Source of the DNA: Casuarina equisetifolia
Lineage: Eukaryota; Streptophyta; Magnoliopsida; Fagales; Casuarinaceae
Direction: 5' to 3'
DNA length: 64,000 nt
NCBI GenBank assembly: GCA_028551475.1
Contig: CM052355.1
Location: 26,129,580 to 26,193,579 of the forward strand
The notes beneath the pieces were generated by a model. That model made no database searches and was not told the origin of the DNA. It saw only the letters and a list, made by a program, of their open reading frames with translations. The translations under genes and the position numbers were made by a program. Positions 45,051 through 57,135 of the stretch are shown piece by piece (within the stretch, counting starts at the first letter, position 1; the number at the start of each line of letters is the position of its first letter).

Positions 45051-47138
45051 TGTGGGGATTGGTAGGAACATTGATTGAGAAACGGAAGTCAGACCAGTCT
45101 TAATTGGGTGTACGCTGGACTTGTCTGATGCAAAATCCTTTCTCTGACCAAAAACAAAACACCCTGCTTACTCTGCAAATCTATCTGTCATCAACTTGGG
45201 ATCAAAGTCAGAGTGAGGACCTCAAAAATAGTGAATGAGTGTTTGGCTTGAGTGATGTAGTTGAAAGAAGAATTCCAGTAACCCTAAAATTGCATCTTAA
45301 CCCTAAAAATGTTAACTCCTGAAAGAAGAATCATCCTTTATATATAGTTGACCTAGATTAGTTAGAAAGAATTCCTATTATTCAGTCAAAGCTGTTGGCA
45401 TATGGGGCATCGGATCAAGGGTAACATCGACTTGTTCTCATCTGTGGCGAATTGATGAGAACACTGAGAGTGGGACCAGTATAATCCTTTTCTGCAAATA
45501 AACTTGAACTCATGCACCTGTGTTGACCAATTGGATTGCTTCGAGTGTGGGACCCTATGCAATAAGTATTGTACAGTATCTTTACGTAACGCATGCCTCC
45601 ATTTATACAAAGTCAGTCGACTCTACCGAAACTTCAACTCCAAACTGGAAACTGGATGAGATCGCTGATTTGCTTCCCTACCGCCTTTTGTCGGACTGCG
45701 GGTGGTTATACGTTCATAAATAACTGCGACTGGAGTTGTGCCTGCCTAATCCTGTTTGCAGGAGTGATCCGAAGGTTACTACGGGGTATCCTACTTAAAA
45801 TGTAATGAAATCTCCGGCAGAGAACTTTGGATCCATGACCGAAATGACCTGGATTTGGGAGTTCAAGCCCTGCCATTTCGTAGAGATCATTGGTTAGGTG
45901 TTTGCATAAGAGGGGTAGAATCTGTTCTTACTGAGGATAGACTACCTGAAGGTGTAGCATATTAAGAGTTGTTTAATGTCTATTCCTATTTAAAGAGAGA
46001 ATAATTACATCTATAGTTTTAAGAAAAAAAGCTTCAGTGTTCTTGAACTTGCCACTCCAATTGTTCTAAAAAGTAACGAAACTTTGAAGTAAATATTTGA
46101 CCTCCTTTAATTTTTATTGTATTCTTTGTTAATTGTATGGATTAAAATCATTCAAAAGAAATACAAAACGCACATAGAACTTCTTCTAACTTAAACTATT
46201 CAAGTTACCATATTCATTTTTATTTTTTGTAGACAAAATGAGGTGGGGGGTTTTTGGTGCCTTAAACCTGAGACTCTTCTGTCTTAGGCCGCATGGGAAC
46301 CAATTAAGCCAAGGGTGTTGACTTTCCCAATAAATTGTTAATAAGCAAAAATATTAATTAATTAAAAAATTATTCTCAACCTTTAAAGATGCTATAAAAG
46401 GTCCTCAAAGTGATACGTGAGATGGTTTTGTCATTCGATTAGTCTCCAATTATTTTTAAGTTATTTTTTCAATTTAATAATTTTAAAGTGCAATTAGGTA
46501 ATTCAAGTTTGAAAGGTTAGATGCCAAGAGATTAAGTTGTAATTAAACTACATGCGCTTTTGTGTTTTTTATTCATTGCATTTTAATTTCTCATTCATTC
46601 GTTGCCTAACAGAGTGTGTAACTTAGTATAAAGTTGAAATTAGAGGAGATACTTTGAAAAAAATATTAATGCTTAAATTTGGTAGACGAAAATGTATTTG
46701 AAGTCATTGAGCTTATAACTTCTTTTGGATAAAAAGTCACAACTTTTAAAGTAAGATTTGATCATTTTCATTTATCACTTCCTTATAGATTATGTGTTAT
46801 TGATTTTATTCTATGCTACACAATAAAAAAAAGTGAATTACACATAAGTAAGGACACTCAAATTTGTACCTAAGAATTAATTGAATTTGTTTTGCAAATC
46901 AACCTTTAAAGAAACTTGAAAATATCATTAAACTATACTCAAATTTGCTAAAGAAGAAACTATATGATGGAATGATTGATTTTCTTTTTTCCTTCTTTAA
47001 TCCTCAGCAAAGTAAATGAAAATTTTCAGAGATACATGTATAGAAAGGATAGCTACTCATTCTTGTTACTATTACTGTTAGTCTCGCATCCTGTTGTTAC
47101 AACTTGGATCTTCTCCAGCAATTTTTGTCCATTGAACC
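45051..47138. other. Spacer with a conserved block at 45,520-45,720
   Basis: 45,520-45,720 resembles the far-upstream blocks of the other glycine-rich genes (AAAGTCAGTCGACTCTACCGAAACTTC against AGAAGTCAGTCAACTCCACCGACACTTC at 35,970). The remainder is AT-rich without recognised content. Confidence 0.45.
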
Positions 47139-47535
47139 ATGAAAGGGTTGGATCTTTTCATAAATACTTTCAATATCAGATCATACAGCAGCTCTATCTT
47201 TTCTGTAGAGACAGCAAGCGAGCGAGAGAAAGGGACAAGAATGAGGAATTCAGCAACTTCAATCACAACGTATGATTTGATATTCTCTCTCACTTTTTGT
47301 GGCAAGGATAGAGCTGTTGTGTCTTCTGATCTCAACCGAAGCGGTTGTGATACTCATCCTTCTCACCAAGAGCCCCCTACAGGGGATGAATACCGTTGCG
47401 TTGAGCTGGATGAAGCTCGGAAGGCCCCTTATCGTCATACGGATCTTGGCTCAGACCATCTTCATGATGCTAATGTCCCAAATATATCCCTCGCTAAAGA
47501 TCCGAAGTTCAACCAAGGTCAGGGACTTTGATCTC
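47139..47535 (+). pseudogene. BAP31-like fragment (copy C) with duplicated leader
   Basis: The frame from about 47,299 reads IELLCLLISTEAVVILILLTK, then SPLQ, RPLIVIRILAQTIF and MMLMSQIYPSLKIRS. This follows the Bap31 N-terminal order (helix 1, PLR turn, RGP loop, helix 2, SS.YS..KI). There is no ATG in this frame. A stop lies just upstream and an ATG in another frame at about 47,241. The leader with GA-rich sequence (47,139-47,240) is duplicated at 47,770-47,880. Probably a dead exon. Confidence 0.55.
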
Positions 47536-47769
47536 TTAGACTAGCTCTCCATGGTTACGCACATGTTTGAAGCTTGTCTGCTAGGTAATTTCTCAGTCTA
47601 ATTCGTTTGTCGATACATCGAAAAAAAAGATGATTTTATGATAATCCAAGCAATACATGTAGTGTCTTTACTGTCCCTTAGATTGCTGATATACGTTTTG
47701 TGCCTCAATGCAATGGAGCTTTGTTCACTGAATGCTCAAATGGTGGATTTGCAATGGTCGTCCTTTAAA

Positions 47770-48165
47770 ACATGACGGGTGGATCTTTTCATAAATACTT
47801 TCGGTATCAGATCATACAGTAGCTTTTCCTTTGCATAAAGCCAGAGAGCGAGCAAGAGAGAGAGAGGAACAAGAATGAGGATCCCAACAACTTCAGCCAT
47901 AATGTATTATTTGATATTGTCCCTCTTACTCTGTGACAAGGATAGAGCTACTGTGTCTTTTGATCTCAATCAAAGCGGCTGTGATCCCTGTCCTTGTCAC
48001 TGAGAACCCTCTATGGGGTGTGGCTATCACTACTATTAACTGGAAGAATCGCAAGGGTGCCCCATTGTCGTCTAGGTCTTGGCTAGGACCATCTTTGTGA
48101 AGTTAATGTCCAAAATCTACACCCTGCTCAAGATTTGAAGTTTAACCGAGGTGGGGGACTTCGAT
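47770..48165 (+). pseudogene. BAP31-like fragment (copy D)
   Basis: Tandem duplicate of 47,139-47,535 about 630 bp to the right. It reads IELLCLLISIKAAVIPVLVTENPL, and after a one-base frame shift IVV, a stop, then VLARTIFVKLMSKIYTLLKI, which is very close to the family's second helix and KI end. Frame shift and internal stop make it a pseudogene. Confidence 0.6.
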
Positions 48166-48485
48166 ATCATCATTCAAAAAATTAACATGGCCATGAGAAT
48201 CACTAGTACCCTTAATTTTTGATATCTAATCTCAAATATATTCTACATTATTATGGTAGATATTTTACCAATCTTTCTATATAGAAAAGTTTCAATCGTT
48301 TTTAAAGCCCTTCATTTTCTTTTCACAGTTCATCTGTTGTTTGAAGGAAACAAGGTCCATTGCAATTCAATGCAACATGTGTAGTAGCAATAAAAAGAAT
48401 AGCAGCGTTCCTGAATGGATTACGATTAACAATATCACACATTAACAATGGCATCAATTTTCCACAATACCAGTCCAATATCAAT

Positions 48486-48776
48486 TTAATGGACTAACCA
48501 CGATGAGAAGGAAAGAAGGGGAGAGGTGGCCATGAGGACATGGTATACGAGACTATCGTCCTCGGCCTCAGTTGCAACACTTCGGATTGTCATCAGGCTG
48601 TAAATGATCATACACAAAATTATCCCGGCCAAGATCTGGACAACGAAATTCCGTAAGGACATCATCTTCTTTAGACCAGCGAGCAACACCTCCCTAAAGT
48701 CAAAGACGATCACTATGTATATAAGTTGATACTTCAGCTCTACCTTTGCCATAGACTCATAAGGCAAATAGATCAA
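48486..48776 (-). pseudogene. BAP31-like exon with open frame (copy E)
   Basis: This 96-codon open frame reads AKVELKYQLIYIVIVFDF, then GLKKMMSLRNFVVQILAG, IILCMIIYSLMTIRSVATEA and DDSLVYHVLMATSPLL. The pattern is that of a Bap31 first exon: helix, GL..MK.GRGP.VV.T.AG loop, helix, KI.....A...D.V...HLL. It ends near TGG|TTAGT, a donor-like site repeated in the two copies to the right. No later exon was found, so it is called a fragment even though its own frame is intact. It could be expressed. Confidence 0.45.
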
Positions 48777-48879
48777 TATTCCAATATCAATTTCTATTAG
48801 TCAAAGGAAATTTACGATTAGCAATAGCACTAATTAACAATAGAATTAATTTTCCACAATACCAGTTAGATGTCAAGAC

Positions 48880-49110
48880 AGTGAACTAACCCAATGAGAA
48901 AGGAAAGGGGGAGAAAGTGGCCTGTGAGATTGTCATGCTTGACCGCGGTTGCAATGCTTTGTATCAAAGCCAGGCCGTAGATACTCATCCACAAAATTAT
49001 CCCAGCTAAGATCTAGATAAGGAAGTCACGTAGGGACGTTGTACACTTTAGACCAATGATCGCTGTCTCCTTGAATTCAAATACAAGCATTAAAGGTTCA
49101 ATGCTTTCGT
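48880..49110 (-). pseudogene. BAP31-like fragment (copy F)
   Basis: Minus-strand frame: MLVFEFKETAIIGLK, TSLRDFLI, stop, ILAGIILWMSIYGLALIQSIATAVKHDNL. It aligns with copy E throughout; the stop (TAG) replaces the Gln codon of copy E. The downstream donor-like GGGTTAGT is retained. Confidence 0.55.
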
Positions 49111-49479
49111 TCATATTCTAGATCCTTCAAATCGAAAAGATCAAGCAAAGATATCAAGATTCTAATACCACGGATATCATCGTCTAACATATGGCCATGA
49201 GAAGGACTAGTATTCCTGATAGTCAGTATTAAATCTAATGTAGGTTCCCCAATTATTAAGGTAGATATTTCACCCATACATCTATATTGAAATGTTTCAG
49301 CCACTTCTAAAGCCCTACATTATCTCGTCGGGTTCAGGCTTGTACAGCAATAAAAAAAATTGCTATATTTGCCGTTTGACGCAAACAAGCTTCGGTTCCT
49401 GCATGGATTAAGATTAACAACAGCATTGATTAACAAAAGCATCCATTTTTCAACAATACTACTTGGACATCAGGACAAT

Positions 49480-49690
49480 GAACTAACCACAATCAGAAGG
49501 GAAAAAAGGGAGAAATTACTCCTAAGAAAGACATCAAACCTCCGCGTGACGATGAAGACCTGGTCTACAACTTTGTTGTTCTTGACCTCCATTGCACGGC
49601 TTCAGATCTAGATGTTAGGAAAGAGCATCGCCAAAATTATTATAGCCAAGATCTTTAATATGTCTTTAAAGGAGAAAATAAGTCGTTAAC
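49480..49690 (-). pseudogene. BAP31-like fragment (copy G)
   Basis: Minus-strand frame: LKDILKILAIIILAMLF, then two stops, then SRAMEVKNNKVVDQVFIV. It aligns with copies E and F and is the most decayed of the three. The shared leader block (GATTAAGATTAACAACAGCATTGATTAACAA-type words) precedes all three donors at about 48,425, 48,815 and 49,405, so the three units are a tandem triplication of about 450 bp. Confidence 0.5.
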
Positions 49691-52584
49691 AAATTCAAAA
49701 TTAAGTCAACTGAATCCAAAACGAAATTAAAAAAAAAATCTATGAAATGGGAGGCTCAACGTTTATGAAATAGGTTGTTTCTTGTGTTCCTTTTTATGCT
49801 TTTTCTCTAATTATTTCACCTAATGTTTTATAATGGATTTCATGTTGTCCAAAAGTAACACATAAGCCATTCTCACATAAAAAATAGACCCTCTTGAGGA
49901 GCTTTCTTTTTGTGGTCATAAGGTCCAAAAAGCAAGGCCTCTCAGCAAGTGGCTCCTGGGAACATACCAAATCCCAACCACCCCTGCAAATGTTTTTCGG
50001 AGTAGGCCCAATAAATGTCAGTGCTAAAAGGCTTGGCAGAGATAGACAGCGTCAGCCCGTATTTGCCAGTTGAGATGAAATTCAGGTTCCATTTAACTAA
50101 TTTCAGACAGAATTTGTATTTAAAAACAAATAATTAATTTCCCCTGCAGCTTGATACGTTACCGTTTCATTTGGAGGGAAAACTAAGCATATCCTGCGAA
50201 CTGTTCCTCTGATTACACAGTTCGTGTCGGTTTGTCAGATTTCAATCCTTGAGAAGCTAAAGATGAAATAGAAAGACAAATGGGGCAGGTCGGAAGTAAA
50301 TTTATTCCTGTTGGTCCCATGCTTTAAATCAAGCTTTTGAACCAGGTCTTTCTTAACGCGGCGGGGTTCGTCCCCAGTTATTAATGCACATGGCAAGCAG
50401 CCTTCATGGGTTCTTTATCTAGGGACTTCTGTATTTTCTCCCCTGCAACACTAACGAAATGTTTGCAGGATCTCAGACAAGGCTTATGGATGACTGGGTT
50501 GTGGCTTCATTGCTCTTGAAATCTTGCATGGTTTTCTGTATAAATTACAGGTCTTTGTGGTAAAAGATAAGGTCAGTTTGAATCCACGATTTACCCATTT
50601 TAAAACGCAGCCATGGGAAATGCATATTAATTGATTCTGCATCCTTGTCACACTCGCTTCGCAGAATCCAACGTACGCGGTGCGGACTGAGGAAGAGCAC
50701 TTGGTTACGAAAAGAACCACTACCTGACATATGGAGCAGATCTAAACGCTTTCTTCGAGCCTGTTGATTCTTTAAAACCACCGCCGTCGCGCCTTTTCTT
50801 TCCTATTTTGCCTTGGGTTTTCTTTCTCAGAAAGTCCAGATTGCATGATAACCAGGATTAAGTGTTAATGATTAAACACTTTCAATTGAGAACAGTGATC
50901 GAACTATAACTGCCCTAGCCTCCATTAGAATTCCACCACGGACACATTATTAGGTTGACTCGTTAGGTACACGCATGGACAGAACCTTGAGGCGAACAAA
51001 TCCAGTTTATTTGAACGACTGACATGCAATACCTTGAATGCTAAAATTGGTGAATCGTCGTTCTAATAGACTAATCCGTCATAACCACTATTTTAACAGC
51101 ACCAGGATTTGAAGCTTATGGGATAAACAAAAAGCATTGTACAAAGTTTTATTTTCTTTTCTTGAACATATTCAACATCATAATCTCTTGAACTTTGAAA
51201 GAGTTCGAGGACAAAAATCTTTTGATTTTTGGAGACAATGCTCAAGAGAAAAACGTAGGAAGCCTAGACAGTTAAACCATTTTTGTTAAAATAAAAAATA
51301 ATGTGAGAGAAAAAATTTTATTTAACAGATGAGAAAAATTTATAAGTTGTAATAAATTTTCACAAGAATTTTAAAATTTACTAAATATAGTGTTTAAGCT
51401 TAAATGATGATGATGTAATTGAACAATCTTGTAATTCTTTACAATTCTATATAATTTTTGACTTTTTACCCAAAAAAAAAAAAAAACTCAGTTTCCTCAT
51501 CTTTTACTTGCATAGGATAGGTGGGAAGAAGTCTATTACTAAATGGAGAGACTAACTTCTATCTCCAAATCAAACCAAATTTATTATGTCCACGATAGCG
51601 TTATTCGTACCACCATCCATTCCACATTTTAAATTTTTGCTCAGACAAGATAATGCCCTAATACAAAGGGAAACAATATCTTTTGAAAGACCAGAATCCA
51701 TCAATATAGATTCTGTGTCAAAACCACTTAAAAACGGAAAAATTACTCCACTTTTACCTGTAGCCGATCCTTGAACCTTCGATATGAAGAGAGAAGAACC
51801 AAACAAGGAGTACAGGATTAAACAAACATAAATCGAATATAGTCAAAAGAAAAACTGCAGCCACTCTTGATTAAAGCATAAGTAGTATTTATATCCAAGA
51901 CAGGAGTCAAAACAACAAATAGTTATAGAACTATTTACTATTTCATCAGGAGCTGCCTTCCAGTGACGCAAACCAACTTCTCAGGCCACTCCGGCTAGAA
52001 GCTGTTTACCGGGAAAAAGAAGTCCTCCGTACAATGAATTCCGAGAATATAAAAGCTCTGCGTTCTTTTAAACATAAAATTCAAGAAATTAATTGATAAA
52101 TACAAATTTCATAGAAAAGAATAGGCGAACCCGATTTTTAATTTTCCCAATATTGGTGCACTTGCCTAACTCGATTGCCCTAATAAAATGTGAGGTAATG
52201 GCTTTCATGGTGACAGGGACTAAAAAGCAAAAGATAAAAAGTCGACTTCTTTCTGGTCATGAAACATGTGGAGTGAGAACGCACAAAAGATAACTACAGC
52301 TTTCTCTGGTGACTTGGATATGGAGCCTGGATCAAGATCTACGGACCTCTCACCAACATTTTAACAACCCTGTCATTGAGGTGCTAGAGCTATGTGTTGT
52401 TTACATGTTCTAAATATTTGCATCCACATTTTTTTGTCTTGAACATAAAATAATTTAATTACTTCTTTTCTATCAGATTTTTTATTCTTTTTCCTTTGCA
52501 ATAATGAATATACTGCAGCACATGCTGCATGTCATTGGGTTGACAGGGTTCTCCCTGGTACAAGATCTGGATGTCATTGGGTTT
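49691..52584. other. Spacer, no gene recognised
   Basis: Mixed AT-rich sequence. Two overlapping minus-strand frames at 50,484-50,781 have no family resemblance and no splice context. A-runs at 51,471-51,486. Confidence 0.4.
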
Positions 52585-52645
52585 TTTATACCCAGATGAT
52601 GTTCATCATGCTCCTTAAATTCCATGAAGAAAAAAACATATGATG
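52585..52645 (-). pseudogene. Third copy of a short chorein-like exon fragment
   Basis: GATGATGTTCATCATGCTCC..AAATTCCATGAAGAAAAA matches 59,868-59,912 and 63,832-63,872, where the minus strand encodes VFFFMEFKEHDEH. Only this short piece is kept here. Confidence 0.5.
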
Positions 52646-52806
52646 TACCTCAATTTAGAACTACAAGGTAGCATCTCATCTACGAAGTATTCTAAAAACA
52701 TACGATGTGGCTCAATAAGAACAAACAAGGCACTAGTTTGAGTGACATAAGATGTGCCTAATTTTAGAACTACAAGGTAGTATCTCACCTACGAAGTATT
52801 CTAAAT
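52646..52806. repeat. Tandem duplication, about 102-bp period
   Basis: GATGTACCTCAATTTAGAACTA (from about 52,644) and GATGTGCCTAATTTTAGAACTA (from about 52,751) begin two units. Both continue CAAGGTAG(C/T)ATCTCA(T/C)CTACG and AAGTATTCTAAA. Confidence 0.7.
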
Positions 52807-52869
52807 TGAATGAGTGGCTGGGACGGGACAGAAGTTCTCTAGTTCTACCATAACTACACACCGATAGTA

Positions 52870-52999
52870 CCCAGCTCTAAATAGGTAAAGCAAAGAACCT
52901 AAGAATAAGTCGAGATACAAAAGCAACGTTCTTATCCTTCATATTGGACAAATTGACCTTCAAAACAGTGCGCTTATGTTCCATGCCCGATTGGCAGTG
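52870..52999 (-). pseudogene. Exon fragment interrupted by the gypsy element (left half)
   Basis: The minus-strand frame reads CQSGMEHKRTVLKVNLSNMK, then DKNVAFVSRLILRFFALP. The right half of the same stretch is at 58,752-58,780, on the other side of the gypsy element, where an acceptor-like TTTGTTTTAG precedes AAGGTGATAGGCACTG. CAGTG is present on both sides as the target duplication. It probably belongs to the same former gene as 58,757-60,060. Confidence 0.45.
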
Positions 53000-53556
53000 T
53001 GTTACGATTCTGTTGGGATACAGAACGCGTAACGGGTCGCTCCAGTGCAAAGTCTTCCCAGGGAGACTTGCGGGTCTTTTTCTTGCTATAACCAATTATG
53101 AACAGCGTAAAAGCTTGGTAAATGAAAATCGATTGTGAGAAAATAAGGAGTGAGAGGAGTGCGCAGAGAAATTGAAAAGGGTGGCTTTCATTACTATGGG
53201 GGAAAGCCCCTGGGTTACTAAACACGATGGAATCAAGCCTGCCTCCTTCTAACCATTTTACCCTTATTTATACCTCTCTAATCGAATATTCCCTCTCCCC
53301 TGGCGAGGAGATATTCTCAGTCACCATCAGGTATGTCCCTGTAGTCCCACTACGCTGCGTGCTGGTAAACCTCAGAGAAGGACAATCTTATACCCACTCT
53401 TCCGACTCCTCTGATTAACCCAGCCATGGTCGGTCCTTTGTGCTACGCCGTGTAACGGCTTTTGTTCCGACTTGAAGTTGCAGTGTGCGTGCCGCCCCTT
53501 TTAGGACGTGGTGTTGCTGGTTGTCTGTAGCGCCTACGTGGCGCTAGCCCGCATCA
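53000..53556 (-). repeat. 3' LTR of the gypsy element
   Basis: 557 bp, TG..CA ends, partner of 58,194-58,751. The pol frame of the element runs into it and stops at 53,534-53,536. The polypurine tract GCAGGAAGGGA (minus strand, 53,557-53,567) adjoins it. Confidence 0.92.
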
Positions 53557-56500
53557 TCCCTTCCTGCGGGGGAAAGACCTTGCCCACAAGGTCAGGGAAA
53601 CGAGCTGTGAGATCATCCACTTTTTCCCACGTTGCATCTGCCGGAGAAGCATCTTCCCAGTGTATTAGAAATTCAGGTAGTCCTTGGTGAGTGCGGGATC
53701 CAAGGACGGCTTGAGGGATGGGAGGAGTTGGACTACCTCCTGCATATTCCGACGGAATAGGTAGGTGAACCTGAGTAGAGTCCCCGATAAACTTTTTATG
53801 AACAGAGACGTGAAAGACAGGATGCAGCCTAACCTCTGGAGGAAGATCCAATTTATAGGAAACTGGACCAATTTTGGACAGAATTGTGAACGGGCCGTAG
53901 AAATGTGGGGATAATTTGTTGTTACGTCGACCGGCCAGTGACACTTGCCTTGAAGGATGGAGCCGCAAATAAACCTTATCCCCTTCTGCAAATTCCACCT
54001 CTCGGTGTTTTTTGTCGTAAATCTGCTTCATTTGATCTTGTGCCTTGGAGAGGTGTAACCGCAAATCCTTGAGGATTTCATCACGGGACCTTAACTCATA
54101 GTCTACTGCTTCACTCCTAGCGGTACCCGGCAGATATGACAGGATGGTTGGGGGAGGTTTTCCGTACACAACCTCATAAGGTGAGATGCTCGTTGCTGAA
54201 TGAACGCTGGTATTATAGCTGAATTCTGCCCAGGCAAGCCATTTTGCCCAAGCCTTCGGTTCTGAGCTCGTGAAGCAGCGTAAATACATTTCGACCGAGC
54301 GGTTAACAACTTCGGTTTGGCCATCAGTCTGTGGGTGGTAGGCACTGGAAAAATTAAATCTTGTCCCCTGCAAATGGAATAATTCTCTCCAAAAACTCCC
54401 AGTAAACAGCGGGTCCCGATCACAGACAATGCTCTTCGGAAGTCCATACAACTTTTGTACATGGTTGAAGAAAACTTGGGCAATTGCAACAGCCATATAT
54501 GGATGTTTTAAGGCAATAAAATGACCGAATTTGGATAGACGGTCGACCACCACTAAAATAGATGTCTTCCTCTCTAACGGAGGTAGTCCGTCGATGAAAT
54601 CGAGGGAGATATCCTCCCAAATGCCATCTGGGATAGGCAAGGGTTAGAGTAGACCTGGGGGCTTGGTGCTTTCCGCCTTATGTTGTTGACAAATGGGACA
54701 GGCCCTCACAACGTTCATGACTGACTCTTGCATTTTCCGCCAATAGAAGACTTGTCTCAGGCGTTGGAGGGTCTTGAAAACCCCTTCGTGAAACCCATTA
54801 TGCATCTCTCGTGTGATCTCGTGGATTAAAGTGGATTTATGATCAAGGTATAACTGACCTCGAAAATAAATGAGATCATCTTTGAATTGCCATTGGTCAC
54901 ATTCTTCTCCATTTTGAATACGCCGAACAATGTCTTGCATAGCTGGGTTGCTCTTTACTTCATCACGTATTGCCGAGACCCACTTCGGGACCGACGAGGA
55001 GATAGCCTTCAAAGTTTTCTCTGGTTGCATGTTTTCTCCTAGCAGCTCATTAGTCAACTGGGGGGACCCATTGAGGGTGTTCCCAAGGTGTGAAATGATG
55101 AGGTCCGGGGACCACTCATTATCCTTCCCATCTGAGTGGGTGGGGGCCAGCTCACTTACATTAACTTCGCTCTCGGCCAGAGAAGTGTTTTCTTTGTTCA
55201 CCCGTTGCTTAGCTAAGCCCGTGGGCCCCATGGGTTGTTGCTGTAGCGAAAGAGCATCAGCTGCCGAGTTGCTACTTCCTGGAGTATATTCTATTGAAAA
55301 ATTAAAACCCATGAGTTTGGTTAGCCAGTGTTGTTGGGTTGGTGTCGTCAAGCGTTGCTCCCACAAGAATCTCAAGCTACGCTGGTCCGTCAAAACGGTG
55401 AAGTGATGTCCAAGTAGGTAATGCCGCCAGCGTTGGACAGCCAAAGCCAAAGCCATAAGCTCCTTTTCATATGTGGAGTACTGCAAGTGGCGTCCATGTA
55501 TAGCCTTGCTGTAATAAGCTATAGGTTGGCGATTTTGCATCAGGACAGCCCTCACCCCATTACCAGAGGCATCACACATAATAGTGAACAGAATGGAAAA
55601 ATTTGGGGGAGATAAGACCGGAGCCCTAGTAAGAGCCAACTTGAGCTGTTGAAATGCCGTCTGTTCTGCCTCTCCCCAATGAAATCCCACTTCTTTCTTC
55701 AAAAGATTAGTAAGGGGACTGGCTAGTTTCCCGTAGCCGGCAATAAAACGGCGGTAATAACCAGATAATCCCAAAAATCCACGAACCTCTTTGACAGAAT
55801 TTGGGGTAGGCCAATCACTAACCACCTTAACCTTTTCTTCATCCACAGAAATACCCGCCTTACTCACCTTGTGGCCAAGAAATGAGACTTTTGATTTTCC
55901 GAAGTCACATTTTGATTCTTTAACAAAAAGTTTCTGTTTTTGAAGCTCCTCCAAGACGATCAACAGATGCCGCTCATGCTCTTCCCAAGAACGACTATAC
56001 ACCAAAATATCGTAAAAAAAAACCAATACAAATGACCGTAAGTATGGACTGAATACCTTGTTCATCAGGGCCTGGAACGTTGAAGGTGCATTTGATAAAC
56101 CAAAGGGCATCACAAGAAATTCGTAATGACCGTTATGGGTTCGGAATGCCGTTTTTTCAATATCTTCTGGCTGCATATGAATCTGGTGGTACCCAGATCT
56201 GAGATCCATTTTGGAGAAAATCGTGGCGCCGTGCAACTCATCTAAGAGTTCATCCACTGTCGGCATGGGGAAACTGTCCTTCACAGTTCGTTTGTTGAGT
56301 TCTCGGTAATCAACGCACAAACGCCAAGACCCGTCTCGCTTTTTAACCAATAGCACCGGAGATGAAAAAGGGCTCGAGCTTGGGCGAATGAGGCCAGATT
56401 CCAGTAACTCTCAAACGGCACGCTCTATCTCTGTTTTGTGAGAGTATGGATATCTGTATGGGCGGACAGATACTGGCCATGAGGGATCTGCCAAGATAAT

Positions 56501-57130
56501 ACGGTGATTATGGGAGCGTTTTGGTGGGAGTCCGCTGGGCTCTTGGAAGACAGCTGGGAAGTCGTCTAGGAGCCTTTGAACTTCAGTTGGCCAGACGGAA
56601 GTAATGCTTTCAGATTCAGCAGGTGGGACCCATTCCATTTGCAAGAGTATGCCTTGTTGCTCTTGGGATAAGGCTTTTTGGATTTGCGGGCCCTCTACCA
56701 ATTGATTGTCGGCACTCCCTTTGCCTCTCAAGCGGATACATGTTCCATGCAAGGTAAACTCCATTAATAATCGGTTAAAATCCTATAGCACGGGTCCAAG
56801 AGTGCGTAACCATTGCACTCCTAAGACAACATCAACCCCCTAAAGAGGAAGGAGGAAAAGATCAATCTGAAAGGTGACTCCTTGTAAAGAAAAGTTGACA
56901 TTTGAGCACAAACCATCACTGGTCATTTTTTCACCATTAGCCACTGTTACGGAAAAAATAGTGCTCTTATCCGGTTGAAGACCCATTTTCTTGGCCAAAC
57001 GCGGGCTGATGAAACTGTGGGAGCTACCGGAATCTATTAGAACTTGCATTGAAAACTTGCGGTCTCCGATTTCTCCTAGCACCCGCATAGTTTGTGGAGG
57101 AGCGCTGGTTCCGGAGATAGCATTTAATGA
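53534..57130 (-). pseudogene. Gypsy protease-RT-RNase H-integrase polyprotein, broken
   Basis: One long frame from about 57,130 to 53,534. Aspartic protease with LIDSGSSHSFI near 57,040. RT with LCVDYRELN, MDLRSGYHQI and MPFGLSNAP; its catalytic box reads FYDI where the family has an Asp pair. RNase H CDASG near 55,570. Integrase with the HHCC-type CPICQQHK (54,690), DDE regions VVVDRLSKFGHF, VCDRDPLFTG and HPQTDGQTEVVNRS, and a chromodomain-like end (FLIHWEDASPADATWE). Stops interrupt at 56,840-56,842, about 56,781, 56,411-56,413 and 54,644-54,646. Inactive. Confidence 0.9.
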
Positions 57131-57135
57131 GATTG

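Noticed and set aside
50484..50781. Minus-strand frames of 78 codons each, overlapping each other
   Set aside because: No motif, no splice context, and neither is favoured over the other.
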